Origin: Blastobasis lacticolella
Lineage: Eukaryota; Arthropoda; Insecta; Lepidoptera; Blastobasidae
Direction: 5' to 3'
Length of the DNA: 64,000 nucleotides
NCBI GenBank assembly: GCA_905147135.1
Contig: LR990051.1
Coordinates: 1,431,001 to 1,495,000, forward strand
Shown here: positions 39,990 through 52,354 of the stretch, piece by piece
Numbering within the stretch: the stretch's first letter is position 1
Layout: each line of letters begins with the position of its first letter
Position numbers and translations under genes: made by a program
Notes under the pieces: model-generated
What the model was told of the DNA's origin: nothing
Databases searched by the model: none
What the model saw: the letters and a program-made list of their open reading frames with translations, nothing else

Positions 39990-40330
39990 CTTTTCCGGAC
40001 ATAAATGCCTAATAGTACAAGGCTGTTATTGTAATAATGCACATCGGTCTTTTACCCTTCGCAGAGTAAGCGTCATCTCTGTCTCATTCGTGTGGGTGCG
40101 CACGCGTATGGGTGCGTAAAAACGAAGCCAAAACCGCATTCGGAATTTTACCGCTGACATGTATAGTTAAAAAAGTCAAATATGACCAATGTTGTATATT
40201 GGATCAATTCCTATGACCACTTTCCGACTCTCATCAAACCAGCCTAATGGTACCAAACTTGTATACCAAACTTTAGTTCAATTGAACGCCAAGAATTGGT
40301 CAAACATTGCAAGCTAAATGGTCAACTTCG
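39990..40330. other. AT-rich, nothing recognised
   Basis: No feature supported. Confidence 0.45.
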
Positions 40331-40334
40331 CGTT

Positions 40335-40450
40335 AAATGTCTCGGTTATGCTATCGCGCACAAGGACCCGGGGTCCTCCTTGACCACGAACCAAGAGCGT
40401 GGAGCGACTGCCATCTGACCTCCATGACACTGTTAACAGGGGATCCTGAC
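40335..40450 (-). mobile_element. SINE family 2 fragment (minus)
   Basis: ACCCGGGGTCCTCCTTGACC and GTGGAGCGACTGCCATCTGA, then CCTCCATGACACTGTTAACA. An internal deletion removes the GTAATTACA segment. Confidence 0.65.
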
Positions 40451-41030
40451 GGGCTATTGGCTAACACAGTTGACAACTGTATTTGACACTAGTCACGTCA
40501 TCTACGTTGAAAACTGGCAATTGCGTCTACCAAATAAGAGTAGTGTCCGATTTTTTTATGTCAAATTCAGTTGTCCACTGAGATAGCCGATAGGCCCTCA
40601 TATTGAAATATTTCAAGCTAAATAACAGCTTTAAAACTTGTAGACTGCTTACACTTCGGTGTCAAACGTTCCAAGCTCGCCGGTATACACGTCAATTGCT
40701 GAATTTGGAATGCAAATGCAATACTTGACGTCCGGACACTCCTTCCTCGTACAGACCCCCTCGCAGCTTCTGCGATTACCAACTAACAAGAGCCGCCTTT
40801 ACTGCCTGCTTGCAAAGTTACCCGAGCGGAGGGTTGTTCAGGATTCTTGGCGTCGAAACTCAGCTGTGATGTATATTTGTCTCGATTGAGCGAAGTATTA
40901 TAGTTGAACAAGTTACTTTATGGACGGGGGCAAGCTTGCCTTTGTTCGAGAGTCTTTGTCTTGGAGGAATGTTTGAGAAATTTAATAGGGTGCAGTTTTT
41001 GCTTTTAGTATAAATTTGTAGAGCTATAAT
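40451..41030. other. unassigned
   Basis: A 76-codon plus frame at 40659 has no recognisable motif. Nothing else was found. Confidence 0.4.
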
Positions 41031-41034
41031 ATTG

Positions 41035-41620
41035 TTTATGCAACTGTCATATAAAAGGGGGTATTAAAACATGAGTGTCTGTTTATCATGATAATAGTTT
41101 GACACGAGTGTTTTAATACCTAATTATATGCAGTTGCATACACTACTTTATTTACATTTATATTTTTATGTTAAAATATCGTACCTATAATTTTCTCAAC
41201 TTTGCTGGAAGTAATCTGCGAGTCAATTCTGTTGTATCTACGCGTCGAGGATAACAAGCAGCGAGAAATTCACTTCACTACTTTCACATTTATCTATTTA
41301 TTTGCTTCAAACAAGAAAAAACATTCACAAATACAAATTACAACAATTAGAAAAAATATTTTATGTAGCGGGAAAATACTTACACACAAATATAAACAGG
41401 AACATTTGAATTTTGAATTTGAATTTGTCAAAGACATTTAGGTATTCAGCCTTCATTTTAGCACAGCGCCCGACAAAAATTTAAAAAATAAAAGTGTTAG
41501 TTTGGGAAATGCTGTATCGAAAAGTAATTTTTAAAGTATTATAGACCGGCGTGAAAAAAGTGTATCCTTAAACAACTGTTTTCGAATATGAAATTGGAAC
41601 ATTATGCTATGAGTGTAGAT
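41035..41620 (+). repeat. ~600-bp dispersed repeat, copy 2
   Basis: Near-identical to 6875-7493 over its length, with several small deletions and about a 50-bp loss near 41490. The same inverted-repeat start and the same end point define the element boundaries. Confidence 0.65.
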
Positions 41621-41629
41621 AAAATCGTA

Positions 41630-44239
41630 TTTAGGTCGCAGATGCCTATTATTAGATAGGCGCTCTTACCGGGGCTGTAGACATAATTTCCCATTTCAGC
41701 CATAATTAAATATTTAGTGCCACAAGATAATAAAAATTACAATAAAATACACTTATTTTCACTGCTTTCTGTTCAATTTGTTCAAAATGGCTGCCATGGG
41801 AAATTAGGTATCATAACATAATATATCTTCAGTTATCACTGAAGATATGTTACTGTTATGAGAACTGTTATGCTATCGCATAGATCGTTTTATTTCTCAA
41901 AACAATAATTTAGCTACAACAGTTGGGCAGAGTATATTTGCCCAACATGTGTGTCTATATTGTCAGAGCAAATTGCAAGTATTTGGTTTCGTTTTGGGAC
42001 AACAATCAACATGAACTGTTTTTATAGAACGTCAAAAGGTTATTGGAATACACTGGAATACGCTATCGCATCAAAAACATTTAATGTAAAACTGGTTTTC
42101 CAAACCTCGTTAGCTCATAACGGATTCACTGTAAAAAGGTGGTTTATTATTGTTTATTTAAGCTCCTTACACTAAAAAGCCTAACTTTAAAAAGCCTAAC
42201 TCTTAAAACCCTATTTATTCATTTAGAAATTATGGATTCAGTGCTCGAAACGCGGTTAGGGCTGATGTCGTCAGACTGATCAATATAGCGTATAGCTTGA
42301 TCAGTAGATAATTGGATTGGAAGCTAAAAATCAAAGATTGCTTAAATGGCATTTGATTTTTATTAATCTTCTTTAATGATAAAATAGGTTAGTTTATTAT
42401 TATTTATATTTTTTCAGTCCAACGCTTGCCCTCAGTTTTATTGTTACACTATAGAACATGAACAGAAATAAACAAACGAAAATAAAAGAATAAACACACA
42501 CAGACTTGAAAAACAGAAAAAAACGAAACCGAATGAGGCAAAAAGAACCGTAGATTTGGCAACAGACTCTAATACGGCACCCGCTTCGCTAAACCTGCCA
42601 GGCCTTATTAAACCCAAAGCAGATTTTACGATTTCTGTTTATAACATTAAATCCACACATTGTAGTTGGAAAGTTTCCAATTGCGAACATCGCAATGATA
42701 TTGCCGGTCGGAATTACAATGGCAGTCGGTGTCGGGATGATATAATCCGGCCAATTTGGAAGGTATCTCTTGCTTACGTGATGCTTGCTAGTTGCAAATG
42801 TTGCAGTGGTAACATATGAATTTATTTTACCATAATCACGGACCTGCAAATAATACGCACGCCATTCCACAGTAAAGAGAGGTGAAATACGCAAGGGAAG
42901 ACAATTTCTGGACAATTTATTTTGTTGTACCTACACATTCACACACCGTGATTTTGTTTGATTTTGTACCGCGCTGTTACGCAGCACATAGATGGCAGCC
43001 ATTCTTATGCTTCATTTTAGAGAGTATCCATCCGTATTTTTTTGGGTCCGTGAGCATATTGTTAACTTACAAGTTATATGCTTAAATAAAAAACAATATA
43101 ACTAATTGGCGTTCTCAGAATAACTACGGGCCCTACACTAAGGCGATTTTGTATGGCAGTTGCCCGTAGGAATCAATGTTTATTTACAATATTATTAGAT
43201 TTCCACGGTTCAAGTACCAAGGTTTGTAGAAATGATGTTATACGAAATTATTACGTGAGTAGATGTGGCTAATTAAAGGCGAGTGTTTCCTGAGCGCGCT
43301 TTATATAAACGTAGTTTGATAATATTTTCTATTACGCTATCGAAGCCTATTAAATTTTGTAGACGTAATCTAGAAAACCAATATCTATGCTTGTGGTTTG
43401 TCAGATTTTCGATAAAATACATCGTTTCAAAGTTGCACGGGATTTTATCTTACAATACATTTCTTAAATCCCGTTTAACTTTTTGTTTGTGTTCAATGTG
43501 TTTCAAAAAAACACTTCGAACAAAATTTTGGAAAAAGCTAGCTTTAACGGTTTCTTGTGCCTTTGTTTTTTAATATTTCTTAATATTTGTTAACAAAAAA
43601 TATATTATTTATATACATAACAAGCTCTAAACAATGATGTCTCACACGTTCGGGTAAATAAATATTTTATTTCACGTCCCCTTTACTTACATGAGAGCCC
43701 CTTAATTTTATTAATATTTATATTTTTGCTATTTGTCAACAAAAACACATATTTTGTGAAAATTTTACGTATGGTTTTAAAGATACGGGCCAGTTACAAA
43801 CAACACAATATGGAAGAGCAACGTCAAAATAAACAAGTTCAATTAAAAATATTTTTTCGTGACAAGTTTTTATAGCGCATTCTTTATGATCAGTCAGAGT
43901 ATTTGCCAAGACTAATCAAACGGGCCCAAACTAGATGGGTTTACCATGCGTAGTTTAGAAGTTTCTATGGCCACCTTCGTCATCACCGTCTTTATCATCA
44001 GAGCAGCTCGATGGTGTTATAATATAACATTACATTGTCACCGAGTGTGCAAAGTTTCAGCGGGAAGGGGGTCAAATTTAACTTGGTAGATTTTATTACG
44101 ACCCAGATATCGCTGAATGAACGAAGTTCTGAAAGACCTGCAGGCACTGGGAATCCTCAATTGGCAGGAGATGGCGAAGAATAGGATTTTTCTTTATTTA
44201 TTTATATTTATTTATCTTATTTATTTATTTATTTAAAAT
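41630..44239. other. AT-rich; hairpin at 41823-41848; weak repeats
   Basis: ATATCTTCAGT-TATC-ACTGAAGATAT is an 11-bp perfect stem at 41823-41848. 43925-44110 shares words with 27350-27590. A 42580-42830 patch is somewhat GC-richer, with overlapping short frames on both strands. No gene was recognised. Confidence 0.4.
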
Positions 44240-44410
44240 AAATTTATGTCATACGGTAGGCAAACAGGCATGCGGGCCAACTGATGGAAAGTGGTCACCA
44301 CTGCCTATAGACATTAGCAACACCAAGAGTATCGCCAATGCGTTGCCCACCTCTATAACACGTTGCTCTGAGGATGAGGTGGCGATCTCTGGTGTCGGAG
44401 GCCAAGATCC
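44240..44410 (-). repeat. LINE 3'-terminal region (minus)
   Basis: Plus-strand text GGTAGGCAAACAGGCATGCG, CTGATGGAAAGTGGTCACCA, CTGCCTATAGACATTAGCAA and GCGTTGCCCACCTCTATAAC repeats almost exactly at 49925-50050. Confidence 0.65.
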
Positions 44411-45375
44411 ACTTTGGGTCGGCAGTAAGATTTTATTACGAACTAACATGGGGACATGTGAAACTAAATAAAAGCTTGTAATTAAATTGTAATGAGGCGC
44501 TGCTGTGAGCTCGCGTATGCACGCAGTCTTTAGATTAATTATACTTTAAATACAATTATACACTAACTTAATATTACGAAATATGCTTTACTAACAAAAA
44601 AAAAAAATTAGACATGTTACTTGAATTTATTGAAAATTGGAATTTAAATTTTTGACATATCGATGGTATTATATTTAGATCTTGACATTTCAATTGTAAT
44701 ACTAATTACTAGTTTTAATTATTTGGCATTGTACTCATAACGTTGACATCCTAATGTAATATGGACTACTTCGTCTGAAATAAATGAATTTTAATTTTTT
44801 TTTTTAATTAAATACGTGTCATATTGCGTTGCCAAGACCTACACTAAGTTGGATTGTTTACTTCAATGGCGAGTCAAATGCCGTGCAGGCAACGCGCGAG
44901 GGGTGCAATTTCCCAAAAAAATATTATGCAAGGCAGCTTGCAAGCCAAGTTCACTCGCTACTTGTCGATCTATTTACACCACTGTACATACTCACTGTAC
45001 TTGTCCCATGACTAGTGTAAATCGGGCTTTAGACATTAGCCTCTTTTTAAGCCATCGCAGGTACCTCTCGCCATATCAGTGGAGTGTTTTATCAAAATGT
45101 TATGATGGACTACAATATTTCATAATATTATGTAATATTGTGTAATACATTAAAAAAACAATAGTTAATTTCAATATTACACTATACAATAGTCAATTCC
45201 GTAAAACATAATAACAAAGTTATTATGCTTAATCATAAGAATAAATTGATAAAAAGATTTAAAAGGTTTTATGTCATCGGGCCAACGATCTCTTAACAAA
45301 CAAACTGCTCATTTTCTGGTCTGGAAGTCTTAGCTGGTTAACCTATACGACCTCATCATCATCATCATCTCGGCT
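44411..45375. other. AT-rich, nothing recognised
   Basis: AT-rich, with a TTTTTTTTTTAATT run near 44800. The 109-codon plus frame at 44816 has no motif and is not called. Confidence 0.4.
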
Positions 45376-45376
45376 A

Positions 45377-45690
45377 ATGGCGCTGGTAGTGCTCTCGCAC
45401 ACAAAGGCCCAGGTACCGCCTTGACCATGATCCAAGATTTGGTAGATCAGGTAATTACAGTGGAGCGACTGTCATCCGTGACCCTGCTACGAGGGGAACC
45501 TGACCAGATTGGATCAAAGTTTCATCATTATATTTACCCCCACCGTAAGAGCAAGAGCATCGGTTAGTTGTCAGCTTATGTACATAACTCAGAATAGAAT
45601 CATTGCTACATGGCCGCAGCGCGAATCGAACCCTTTACTTCTCGCTTACGAGTCGGATACCCTAACCGCTCTGCCCCAACACTCCATATA
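45377..45690 (-). mobile_element. SINE family 2 (minus, with head)
   Basis: It includes the tRNA-like head on the minus strand (CAGAGCGGTTAGGGTATCCG, then CTCGTAAGCGAGAAGTAAAG and GGTTCGATTCGCGC). Body words are AGTGGAGCGACTGTCATCCG and GAGGGGAACCTGACCAGATT. A ~70-bp middle segment is missing. Confidence 0.8.
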
Positions 45691-45984
45691 TGTATACTCT
45701 TCACGAACCACACGAATCAGACTGGAGAGATACTATCAGACACCCAGTTCGATTGAACTAGTCAGGTCTGTGTTATTGTCTCGGGCAGGGGCAGGTGTAC
45801 AAACAAACATATACAAGTAAATTGGACTATAACGGCCTCCGACCGGCGTGATGGAGCTGTTAGCGACTATTGTTCGCCCCATCCACTAAATTGAACTGTC
45901 CCTTGGAGTACACTGCCGTTGTTGACGCTGGATTTGAAGCCTTAGTAAAATTCTAGATAAGTTAGTCTTTCGGCAAAGTAGAAT

Positions 45985-46190
45985 AGTGGCCGTGTGGTGT
46001 CCGGCATAGTAGAATAGCACCAACCCTTTACACTCGTGGGTGTCGTATAAGGCGACTAATGTTATCGAGGCAATAGATCTAGAGTCTCCTTCGGCTCCAA
46101 TCCACTTTCCAAGCGTGGAGATTTTGGCAATAACCTCTCTTTGCGTGGGAAAGGCCCTAAATCATGCAGTGCTGTTATGGGCTGTGATGT
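45985..46190 (+). repeat. dispersed repeat family D (plus)
   Basis: GTGGCCGTGTGGTGTCCGGC, TAGAATAGCACCAACCC, GGGTGTCGTATAAGGCGACT, CCAAGCGTGGAGATTTTGGC and GGGCTGTGATGTGATGTG. It overlaps in sequence with a short part of the R1-type 3'UTR (AAGGCGACTA). Confidence 0.6.
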
Positions 46191-46256
46191 GATGTGTAGT
46201 ATTTAACCCGCGGTGAAAAAGTAGCCTAGAAGAGGAATGTAAAAAAATGTGTACGA

Positions 46257-46370
46257 GAAGTTTATCAGTTATCTAACACCCATAACATAAGCTTTGCTTA
46301 CTTTGGGGCTAGATGGCGCTGTGTGAATTTGCTTGAGCATATTTATTTATTTATTATTATTATTTATTAT
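46257..46370 (+). mobile_element. SINE family 1, 3' part (plus)
   Basis: TTATCTAACACCCATAACAT, AAGCTTTGCTTACTTTGGGG and CTAGATGGCGCTGTGTGAAT, then T-rich tail. The tRNA-like head is missing. Confidence 0.75.
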
Positions 46371-46377
46371 ATATTAA

Positions 46378-46755
46378 GATTTATTCCGAAATTTAATGTG
46401 GTTCTCCCTGGAACGGGTTTGGAACGAACTAAATAGCAGAATTTTAGGCGGACGAAGTCAAGGGCAAATACTAACTAGACTAGAATAACCTGACTGACAG
46501 AAAAAGTCAGAAAACCCGCGACCAATCTCAAGTTAATTCAAATATTTTATAAACCACAGAATCGATGTTAATGAAACAACAATCAGAGATAAAAAGCATA
46601 TCGATTGAAGTGGCTTAAAAATAGAGAAAAACGCATAGAAATCGGTCCATCCGTTTGGGAGCTATGATGTCACAGACAGGCACACATCGACACTGAGTCA
46701 CAGATACACACGTCAAAGTAATTACACCCTTCTCTCTTCGTCGTGTGTTAAAAAA
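46378..46755 (+). repeat. small repeat then family C repeat (plus)
   Basis: 46378-46460 has CCGAAATTTAATGTGGTTCT and GGCGGACGAAGTCAAGGG. 46490-46755 is a family C copy: ACTGACAGAAAAAGTCAGAA, ATCGGTCCATCCGTTTGGGA, CACAGACAGGCACACATCG and TTCTCTCTTCGTCGTGTGTT. Confidence 0.6.
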
Positions 46756-47314
46756 CAGACACCGTAATGTCGAACTACGAACACTGTCCTGTGTGAATCC
46801 CAGTAAAAATGAAATAAAAATTTTTGAAAAGAAAATCCATATAAAACATATCTAGTACCTACAATTCATAGTAATCGAGACATAAGATATTTTCGATTGT
46901 GATCAAACAAAGCGCCTACTTCAACTGCAATCTCTTAATGAGCGAACTATTATCTGATACACGCAATAAGTAGATAATTAAATATCGATTGGATCTTGTA
47001 TCCATTTGCTAAATATTACATCACCTTCGATCAGCATTTTCAGCGTAATTGATTTGATGAATTTGATTTGAGTGCGCATGTACTTTAAAGCAAATACTAC
47101 GGACAAAACAAACGATAAGAAATTCATTCAATCACTAACACAGCACTTGCTAACATAATGCTGCTACTTAATAAATCAAATAATATGTGACTGTACGTTG
47201 AATATCATAAGGAAGCGTCTCTCTTGTGTTGCTGTGCCTTGACACTACTGTGCTGTGTTCGCCGAAAATGCTTAAATTTTACAATATTGTGTTCTGTACA
47301 GTCTCTTTTTTTTA
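46756..47314. other. AT-rich, nothing recognised
   Basis: No feature supported. Confidence 0.45.
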
Positions 47315-47505
47315 ATCTACGGCGAAAAAAGAGGAGTGTTACAGGTTGAACATGTGTATCCTGAACGGATATGGTTTCTCTATTCGAAAGCCAGTTTAAT
47401 AAAGATCGGTGTTAACTTTGTTTCATTAAGATCGGTTTAGTAGTTTAGAACATATTTGAATAAAAGAAAAATTGGTCTGGGTTTTTACTGTCGGTCAGGT
47501 TGTCA
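47315..47505 (-). repeat. family C repeat (minus, short)
   Basis: Minus-sense end words CTGACAGTAAAAACCCAGAC and AATCTTTATTAAACTGGCTT fit the family. The phosphate-rich CACACAGACA section is lost. Confidence 0.5.
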
Positions 47506-48640
47506 ACAACATCAAGGCATGTAAGTGAACGCACAGTATGCACTGCACTCCATAGTTCAAATAATACGACTAATAGAGATAAAGAAATTGCTGCCTACAC
47601 AACGATTATTACTATCTTGGTGGAATCTAGACATGATTAGCATATAAAAGCATCTGGTGGTGCCGTGTAATTAAGCACACGAAGGTTGCCTTTGATAAAG
47701 CTAAATGATGTTATGAAATATTTTATCAAGCAGTTGAGACCCAAAGCCGTCCGAGTTATCAGTAATTACGGCTCCCTACTAAGATAGGATACTACGAGTT
47801 GCCACTCACCCCAATGACTTCTCCTCCTCCGAAGACCGGCCCCGTCCGGACGCAGCAAATCCTCTTCAGGCAGGAAATCCTCTGTGCGAATATCTCTGAA
47901 CCTCACACCAATGCAGCGAAGTCTATAAGCTTCAGCTCCTCAATGAGCACGATAAGAAATCAATTCCGTAAACCCCGTGGATTGGTTTTTGACGAAGGAC
48001 AAATAAACGTCTATCCCATCTGATTCTATTAGCGACACTGGTTTGGATTACAGAAACACATACCAATATACGCCCGTGATTGACGTTAACCGACGTTTCT
48101 TTAACGCGGCATCAGATAGCGCTTGAGGCCTCTGAAGAGGCAGGCGTATTCAGTATATCAACCATCCTTTCAGGTCCATCCCTTATTCCACAGTCCCACC
48201 AGGGGAGCAAGGGCTCGGCTGCGTCCCAAACACTAAGAAAAGACGCAAGCGGAATCACCATGCTATATATGACTGGTGACGCAGGTTTGCTTGCTTTATT
48301 TATGAAACAGTATTGCGTGAATTTTATTTAATATTTAACATTAGGGAAAACGCTGCACGCACAGCCAGCGTCTATTAACGGTCAGTAGTCTACGGCTCAG
48401 AGGCCTACGGCCTGCTACGCATCCTGCTACGTATGAGTAACCGTAGATCTTTCTACGAAGGTCATGGCAGGATCTAGTATCGCTTTTGCAAAACGAAACC
48501 GCTTCGCGTTCGCAGTTGCAGTTGCTTCACTTACGAAACTGCATCGACTGCAGTTACGAAAATTCAACGCACTCGCAGTTGCTTCGGTTACGAAACTGCA
48601 CCGCACTCGCAGTTGCAGTTGCTTCAGTTATATCAAGCAC
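47506..48640. other. unassigned GC-richer block and short direct repeats
   Basis: 47800-48330 is GC-richer with open frames: 47799-48023 plus (text QEILCANISEPHTNAAKSIS) and 48080-48331 plus. I could not assign a family; a LINE or host exon are both possible. 48490-48630 repeats CGCAGTTGCAGTTGCTTC and TTACGAAACTGCA words. Confidence 0.3.
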
Positions 48641-48644
48641 AAGG

Positions 48645-48725
48645 CCGTTCCTACATGGAGTACTGCTACCACCTCCAGGATGGATCAGGCAAATACCAAC
48701 GGGCTGCTTAGAATTCTGTGGAAAA
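48645..48725 (+). pseudogene. short CR1/Jockey-type LINE RT fragment
   Basis: The text SYMEYCYHLQDGSGKYQRAA matches the segment at 8495-8555 (CCHLWDGSAKYQLVA). Only ~25 codons remain. Confidence 0.6.
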
Positions 48726-48729
48726 CCTG

Positions 48730-49564
48730 CAAACAAAATAAAAAAAGACAAACTGTCAAATGCGTGGGTAGTAATTTTAATTAAAAATAAATGCACAGCT
48801 GAAAGTCGCAAACGGCGATCTCCCTATTATTTTACACCAGTTTACACAGAGTAAATATCATTTCATACTGTTCATAACACTAATGTGACCGTCAACCGAC
48901 CTTAGAATATGAGGTAAAAAGAAACTAGTTCCTGAGTTAGATTCCGTTAATTGGTAACTTTTTTCTGTACTAATAGTGTAGCTATAGTAAAGATGAAACA
49001 ACTATCCCTTCCCTCACGGTCATATTACTTAATGGTCGCGTTTAATTATATATTCTTTATTGTACATTAAACAATGTTATATCATTAAGACTTAAACATA
49101 GTTATTATCTTTTTCTAGTGAAAGGCACCTTATTTAGTATTAATTCAAACTGAAATTTAGTGACACCTTAATATTAAAATAAATAAAAAATAACATACTT
49201 TAATTTGAGGCAAATATCCCATATGCATAACTACAATTACAAATTATTATCGTTGTTGTTTATTGAACTTAAATCAAACACTCAAATAGTTTAGACCGCG
49301 GTGTACCTGTATCGAATGCAGCTGCCTTGCCTGCCACGCATACTGGAGGCTTCGGTATCGGGTGGCGCATAGCTAACGGCCAATCAGCAAGGTCCGAGGG
49401 TAGGTTACACCAATAACTCGAATGTACACAGCTGGGCACCCGTCGATTACTTCAATTGCGCACCAGCATGTCAGTAGGGGTCCTAGTATATTATGCTTAT
49501 TGTCGTCCAGGACTTTGGGTTTAGTGCACTTTGAATTTCAGTAATTATCTACTGTTTGTAGTTA
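48730..49564. other. AT-rich, nothing recognised
   Basis: No feature supported apart from a GC-richer patch near 49310-49400. Confidence 0.4.
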
Positions 49565-49565
49565 G

Positions 49566-49908
49566 AGCGTCGGTGGCCGAGCGGTCAGAGTATCCGACTC
49601 ATAATTTGGTTCCGGTTTGAATCCCGCTCCGGCCGTACCAATGACTGTTTTCTGAGTTATGTACATTCGTTGAATACAAACCGATGCTCTTGCGGTGAGG
49701 GAAAACATCGTGATGAAACCTGCACATTCAGGCGACTAAATGTGTAACCATGATCCAATCTGGTCAGGTTCCCCTGGTAGCAGGGTCATGGAGATCAGAT
49801 GGCCGTCGCTTCACTGTAATTACCTGACCTGCCAAATCCTGGATCATGGTCACGGCGGACCGCAGGCCCTCGTGCGCGAGATCACAACCGGGACATTAAC
49901 GCCAGTTT
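49566..49908 (+). mobile_element. SINE family 2, reference full-length copy
   Basis: The tRNA-like head has A-box TGGCCGAGCGGTCAGAG and B-box GGTTTGAATCCCGC. The order after it is CCAATGACTGTTTTCTGAGT, AACCGATGCTCTTGCGGTGA, ATCGTGATGAAACCTGCACA, GATCCAATCTGGTCAGGTTC and CGTCGCTTCACTGTAATTAC. CCTGGATCATGGTCACGGCG and CGGGACATTAACGCCAG follow, then a T-run. The ~340-bp length and head resemble butterfly SINEs of the Metulj type (recalled, not checked). Confidence 0.85.
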
Positions 49909-49924
49909 TTTTTTTTTTTTTTTT

Positions 49925-50050
49925 TTAATGTTATACGGTAGGCAAACAGGCAAGTGAGCCACCTGATGGAAAGTGGTCACCACTGCCTATAGACATTAGC
50001 AACACCAAGTGTATCGCTAATGCGTTGCCCACCTCTATAACACGTTGCTC
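49925..50050 (-). repeat. LINE 3'-terminal region (minus)
   Basis: Same tail as 44240-44410. It begins immediately after the SINE's T-run, suggesting insertion at that A/T tract. Confidence 0.65.
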
Positions 50051-50199
50051 TGGCAGCAAAAAGCAAATGCCACTCCACTGCCAAAGCCACGGTTCCCCAA
50101 ATCCCCACCCCATGGAGCACTGGAAACCTTACTCACCGGCAGAAACACAATACTATTTAACATTATTGAAGGATCGATACTATTCTGGACAAGATAGTA

Positions 50200-50390
50200 A
50201 TATACAGTCACGGGATGCCAATCGGCTCCCGAGACTGTTCTACGAGTCTCAGATTCTTCGGACCTAGATTAACCTCGCCTTGTCAACGGTATTAAGGGGC
50301 ACCCCTAATGATTCGAGTGCCGAGCTCATTGCAGGGTGGAAGTTCGACTAGCCTCAAATCACGAAACGATCAGCCATCTTACGTTTGAAA
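50200..50390 (-). mobile_element. 5S-headed SINE (minus)
   Basis: The tail words ATGCCAATCGGCTCCCGAGA and GTTCGACTAGCCTCAAATCA, and the start of the head (AAACGATCAGCCATC for the GGGTGACCG region), are present in inverse orientation. Most of the 5S-like part is lost or diverged. Confidence 0.6.
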
Positions 50391-50754
50391 ATGTGCAATA
50401 CATGTCAATCCTGTGCCGATCCTGGAAAGTAGGTAAGTATAGAAAATAATATATCCTGTAATATTTTTCGAGATGGTTTTCCATCAAAATTAACATTGAT
50501 TAGTCGCTTGTTGGAAAATACAGAAAGGACAGAACAAAATGACTGAGAGTAATATCTAATAGAGTTTCTAAAATCTAGATAAGTACCTACATTGTAAAGT
50601 TACTTATGCGCTGAAGTTGCTCTTGCATAATGTATGTAATAAACTTAACAATAGCTAGGTTAATTCTGTTTAGAGAATATCTACAGGCTGTGTCACAATG
50701 GGGTTCTTACCTAAATGAGAGTTGATGTAAATCATGTTTTAATAGATAACCTAA
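50391..50754. other. AT-rich, nothing recognised
   Basis: No feature supported. Confidence 0.45.
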
Positions 50755-50935
50755 CCGACAGGTAAAGTCGGATCACCCCCGACCAAGTTTACTAAAATTT
50801 AAATATTTTCTAAATTACAGAACCTATTTTAATAAAACAGAACTAAGAACATTAAACTGGATTTCAACAAAAAAATACCGCATCCAAATCGGTCAATCCG
50901 TTCGGGAACTACGATGTCACAGACAGATACAGTTG
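50755..50935 (+). repeat. family C repeat (plus, 3'-truncated)
   Basis: CCGACAGGTAAAGTCGGATC, AAACAGAACTAAGAACATTA and TCGGTCAATCCGTTCGGGAA. It stops after CACAGACAGATAC. Confidence 0.6.
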
Positions 50936-51139
50936 CTAGCAGTTGATCTAGAGATGATAAAAAAATTTCTTGCAACAATATATGTCAAAAATAATAAAAA
51001 CCACCTTCGGTATCGGCCGGGTTTCAGGATACAGAACACCGCAGCCAAACCATACTATTAGAAATAGTACGTATGTGAGTAAGGTTTCCAGTACCCAACA
51101 GGGGGGGAGGGATTTGAGGAACCGTGGCTTTACCAGTGG

Positions 51140-51235
51140 AGGGGTTTTAGAGTAGGCAACAGTTGTGTTGCCAATGTCTATAAGCAGCGGTGATCACTCC
51201 TCGTCAGGTGGCCCGTTTGCATATTTGTTTTGTCT
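51140..51235 (+). repeat. LINE 3' tail (plus)
   Basis: TTGTGTTGCCAATGTCTATA, AGCAGCGGTGATCACTCC and GTCAGGTGGCCCGTTTGC. Confidence 0.55.
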
Positions 51236-51404
51236 TTTCTAGTACTCATTCAGCTTGAACAACATTTATTGTAAATTAATGAGGACAGAATATTATTCCC
51301 TGCATCGGCTTCTTGAAAGTTCTTTTTTTTTCAAATTTGCTCATCCATGGACGCTGGACGAAACGCCATGACGTATAATGAAAGGTTGCATGCAACCCAT
51401 TACT

Positions 51405-51560
51405 ACACTACACCTATTGAGAAAGAAAATTATATTACACCAGGCGGCGTCTAAGGAATGGAACACGGTGCCTTCGAATGTGTTTCCTGATCATTATAAT
51501 CTAGACGTTTTTAAAGCCAGGGTGAATAGACTGTTCCTAGATAATATACAAAAAAAAATT
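51405..51560 (+). pseudogene. CR1/Jockey-type LINE C-terminal fragment
   Basis: [20 protein letters not shown] then [14 protein letters not shown], the WN-x-x-P ... F-K-x-R-V-N-R-L-F motif. It is followed by a short A-rich tract. 5'-truncated; the reading frame stays open to 51728 by chance beyond the LINE end. Confidence 0.65.
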
Positions 51561-52005
51561 GCTATTGGTTTTGGATTAATCTTAAATCACCTACGTACGA
51601 TAGAGCCTAGATATTTTGCATTATTTACAGCTAACGTCTGTACTTTGATACACCTTGTATATTGTTCAAACATCTCTTGTGCACTTCTTGTGTTAATCCA
51701 CGAAAGTTCGCAATATACCTTCAGCTAATAATTATTAGGATAACGTACGCAGTTAATTAAGTTTGCTGTTAAGGTGATCCTTACCTATTGCTAGGTAAGT
51801 TGGTGCTCTTGTGTTACTGCTTCCTACAGTATGCACCTTGTTGTGCTTCCGTCCATGCTTGCATTGTATATTCTGTTTGATAAATAAAGGTTTTCCTTTT
51901 CCAAAATCGCGCGTGTTATTGCGATATCTGTTCAGAGTAATTTGTGTATTAGTTGGCATGCGAATTTACACACCGTTGCTTGTATAATAACGCAGAAATA
52001 CGATG
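51561..52005. other. AT-rich, nothing recognised
   Basis: No feature supported. Confidence 0.45.
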
Positions 52006-52007
52006 AC

Positions 52008-52240
52008 CTTAGTGGTTCAGTTGGTTAACCTGCCGCCGGTCTGCTACGCAGAGGCCCCGTGTTCGATTCCCGGCAGAGCAGAAATTGAAATGATGAATGG
52101 GTGAGTGAATGTTGTATAATAATATGTATTTAAAAATAGATAAGAAATTTATCGGTTGTCTAACACTCATAACACAGGCTTTGCTTGCTTTGGGGCTGGA
52201 TGGTGCTGTGTGAATTGCCTTTATTATTTTAGAAAGCATT
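52008..52240 (+). mobile_element. tRNA-derived SINE, family 1 (plus, full length)
   Basis: Head TTAGTGGTTCAGTTGGTTAA with B-box GTGTTCGATTCCCGGCAGAG; end AACACAGGCTTTGCTTGCTT and GGATGGTGCTGTGTGAATT. A (TTA)n run follows at about 52245-52263. Confidence 0.85.
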
Positions 52241-52354
52241 TTTTATTATTATTATTATTATTATTTAAATAGAAATCTACGTCCTCCAATCGCAGAACGA
52301 TTACAATGCCTAGTGAGATTTGTAACTAATGAGATACATTTCAAATATCAAAAA

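Noticed and set aside
49566..49640. Functional tRNA gene
   Set aside because: A- and B-box words are present, but the acceptor stem does not close and a SINE body follows; the same holds for the other SINE heads.
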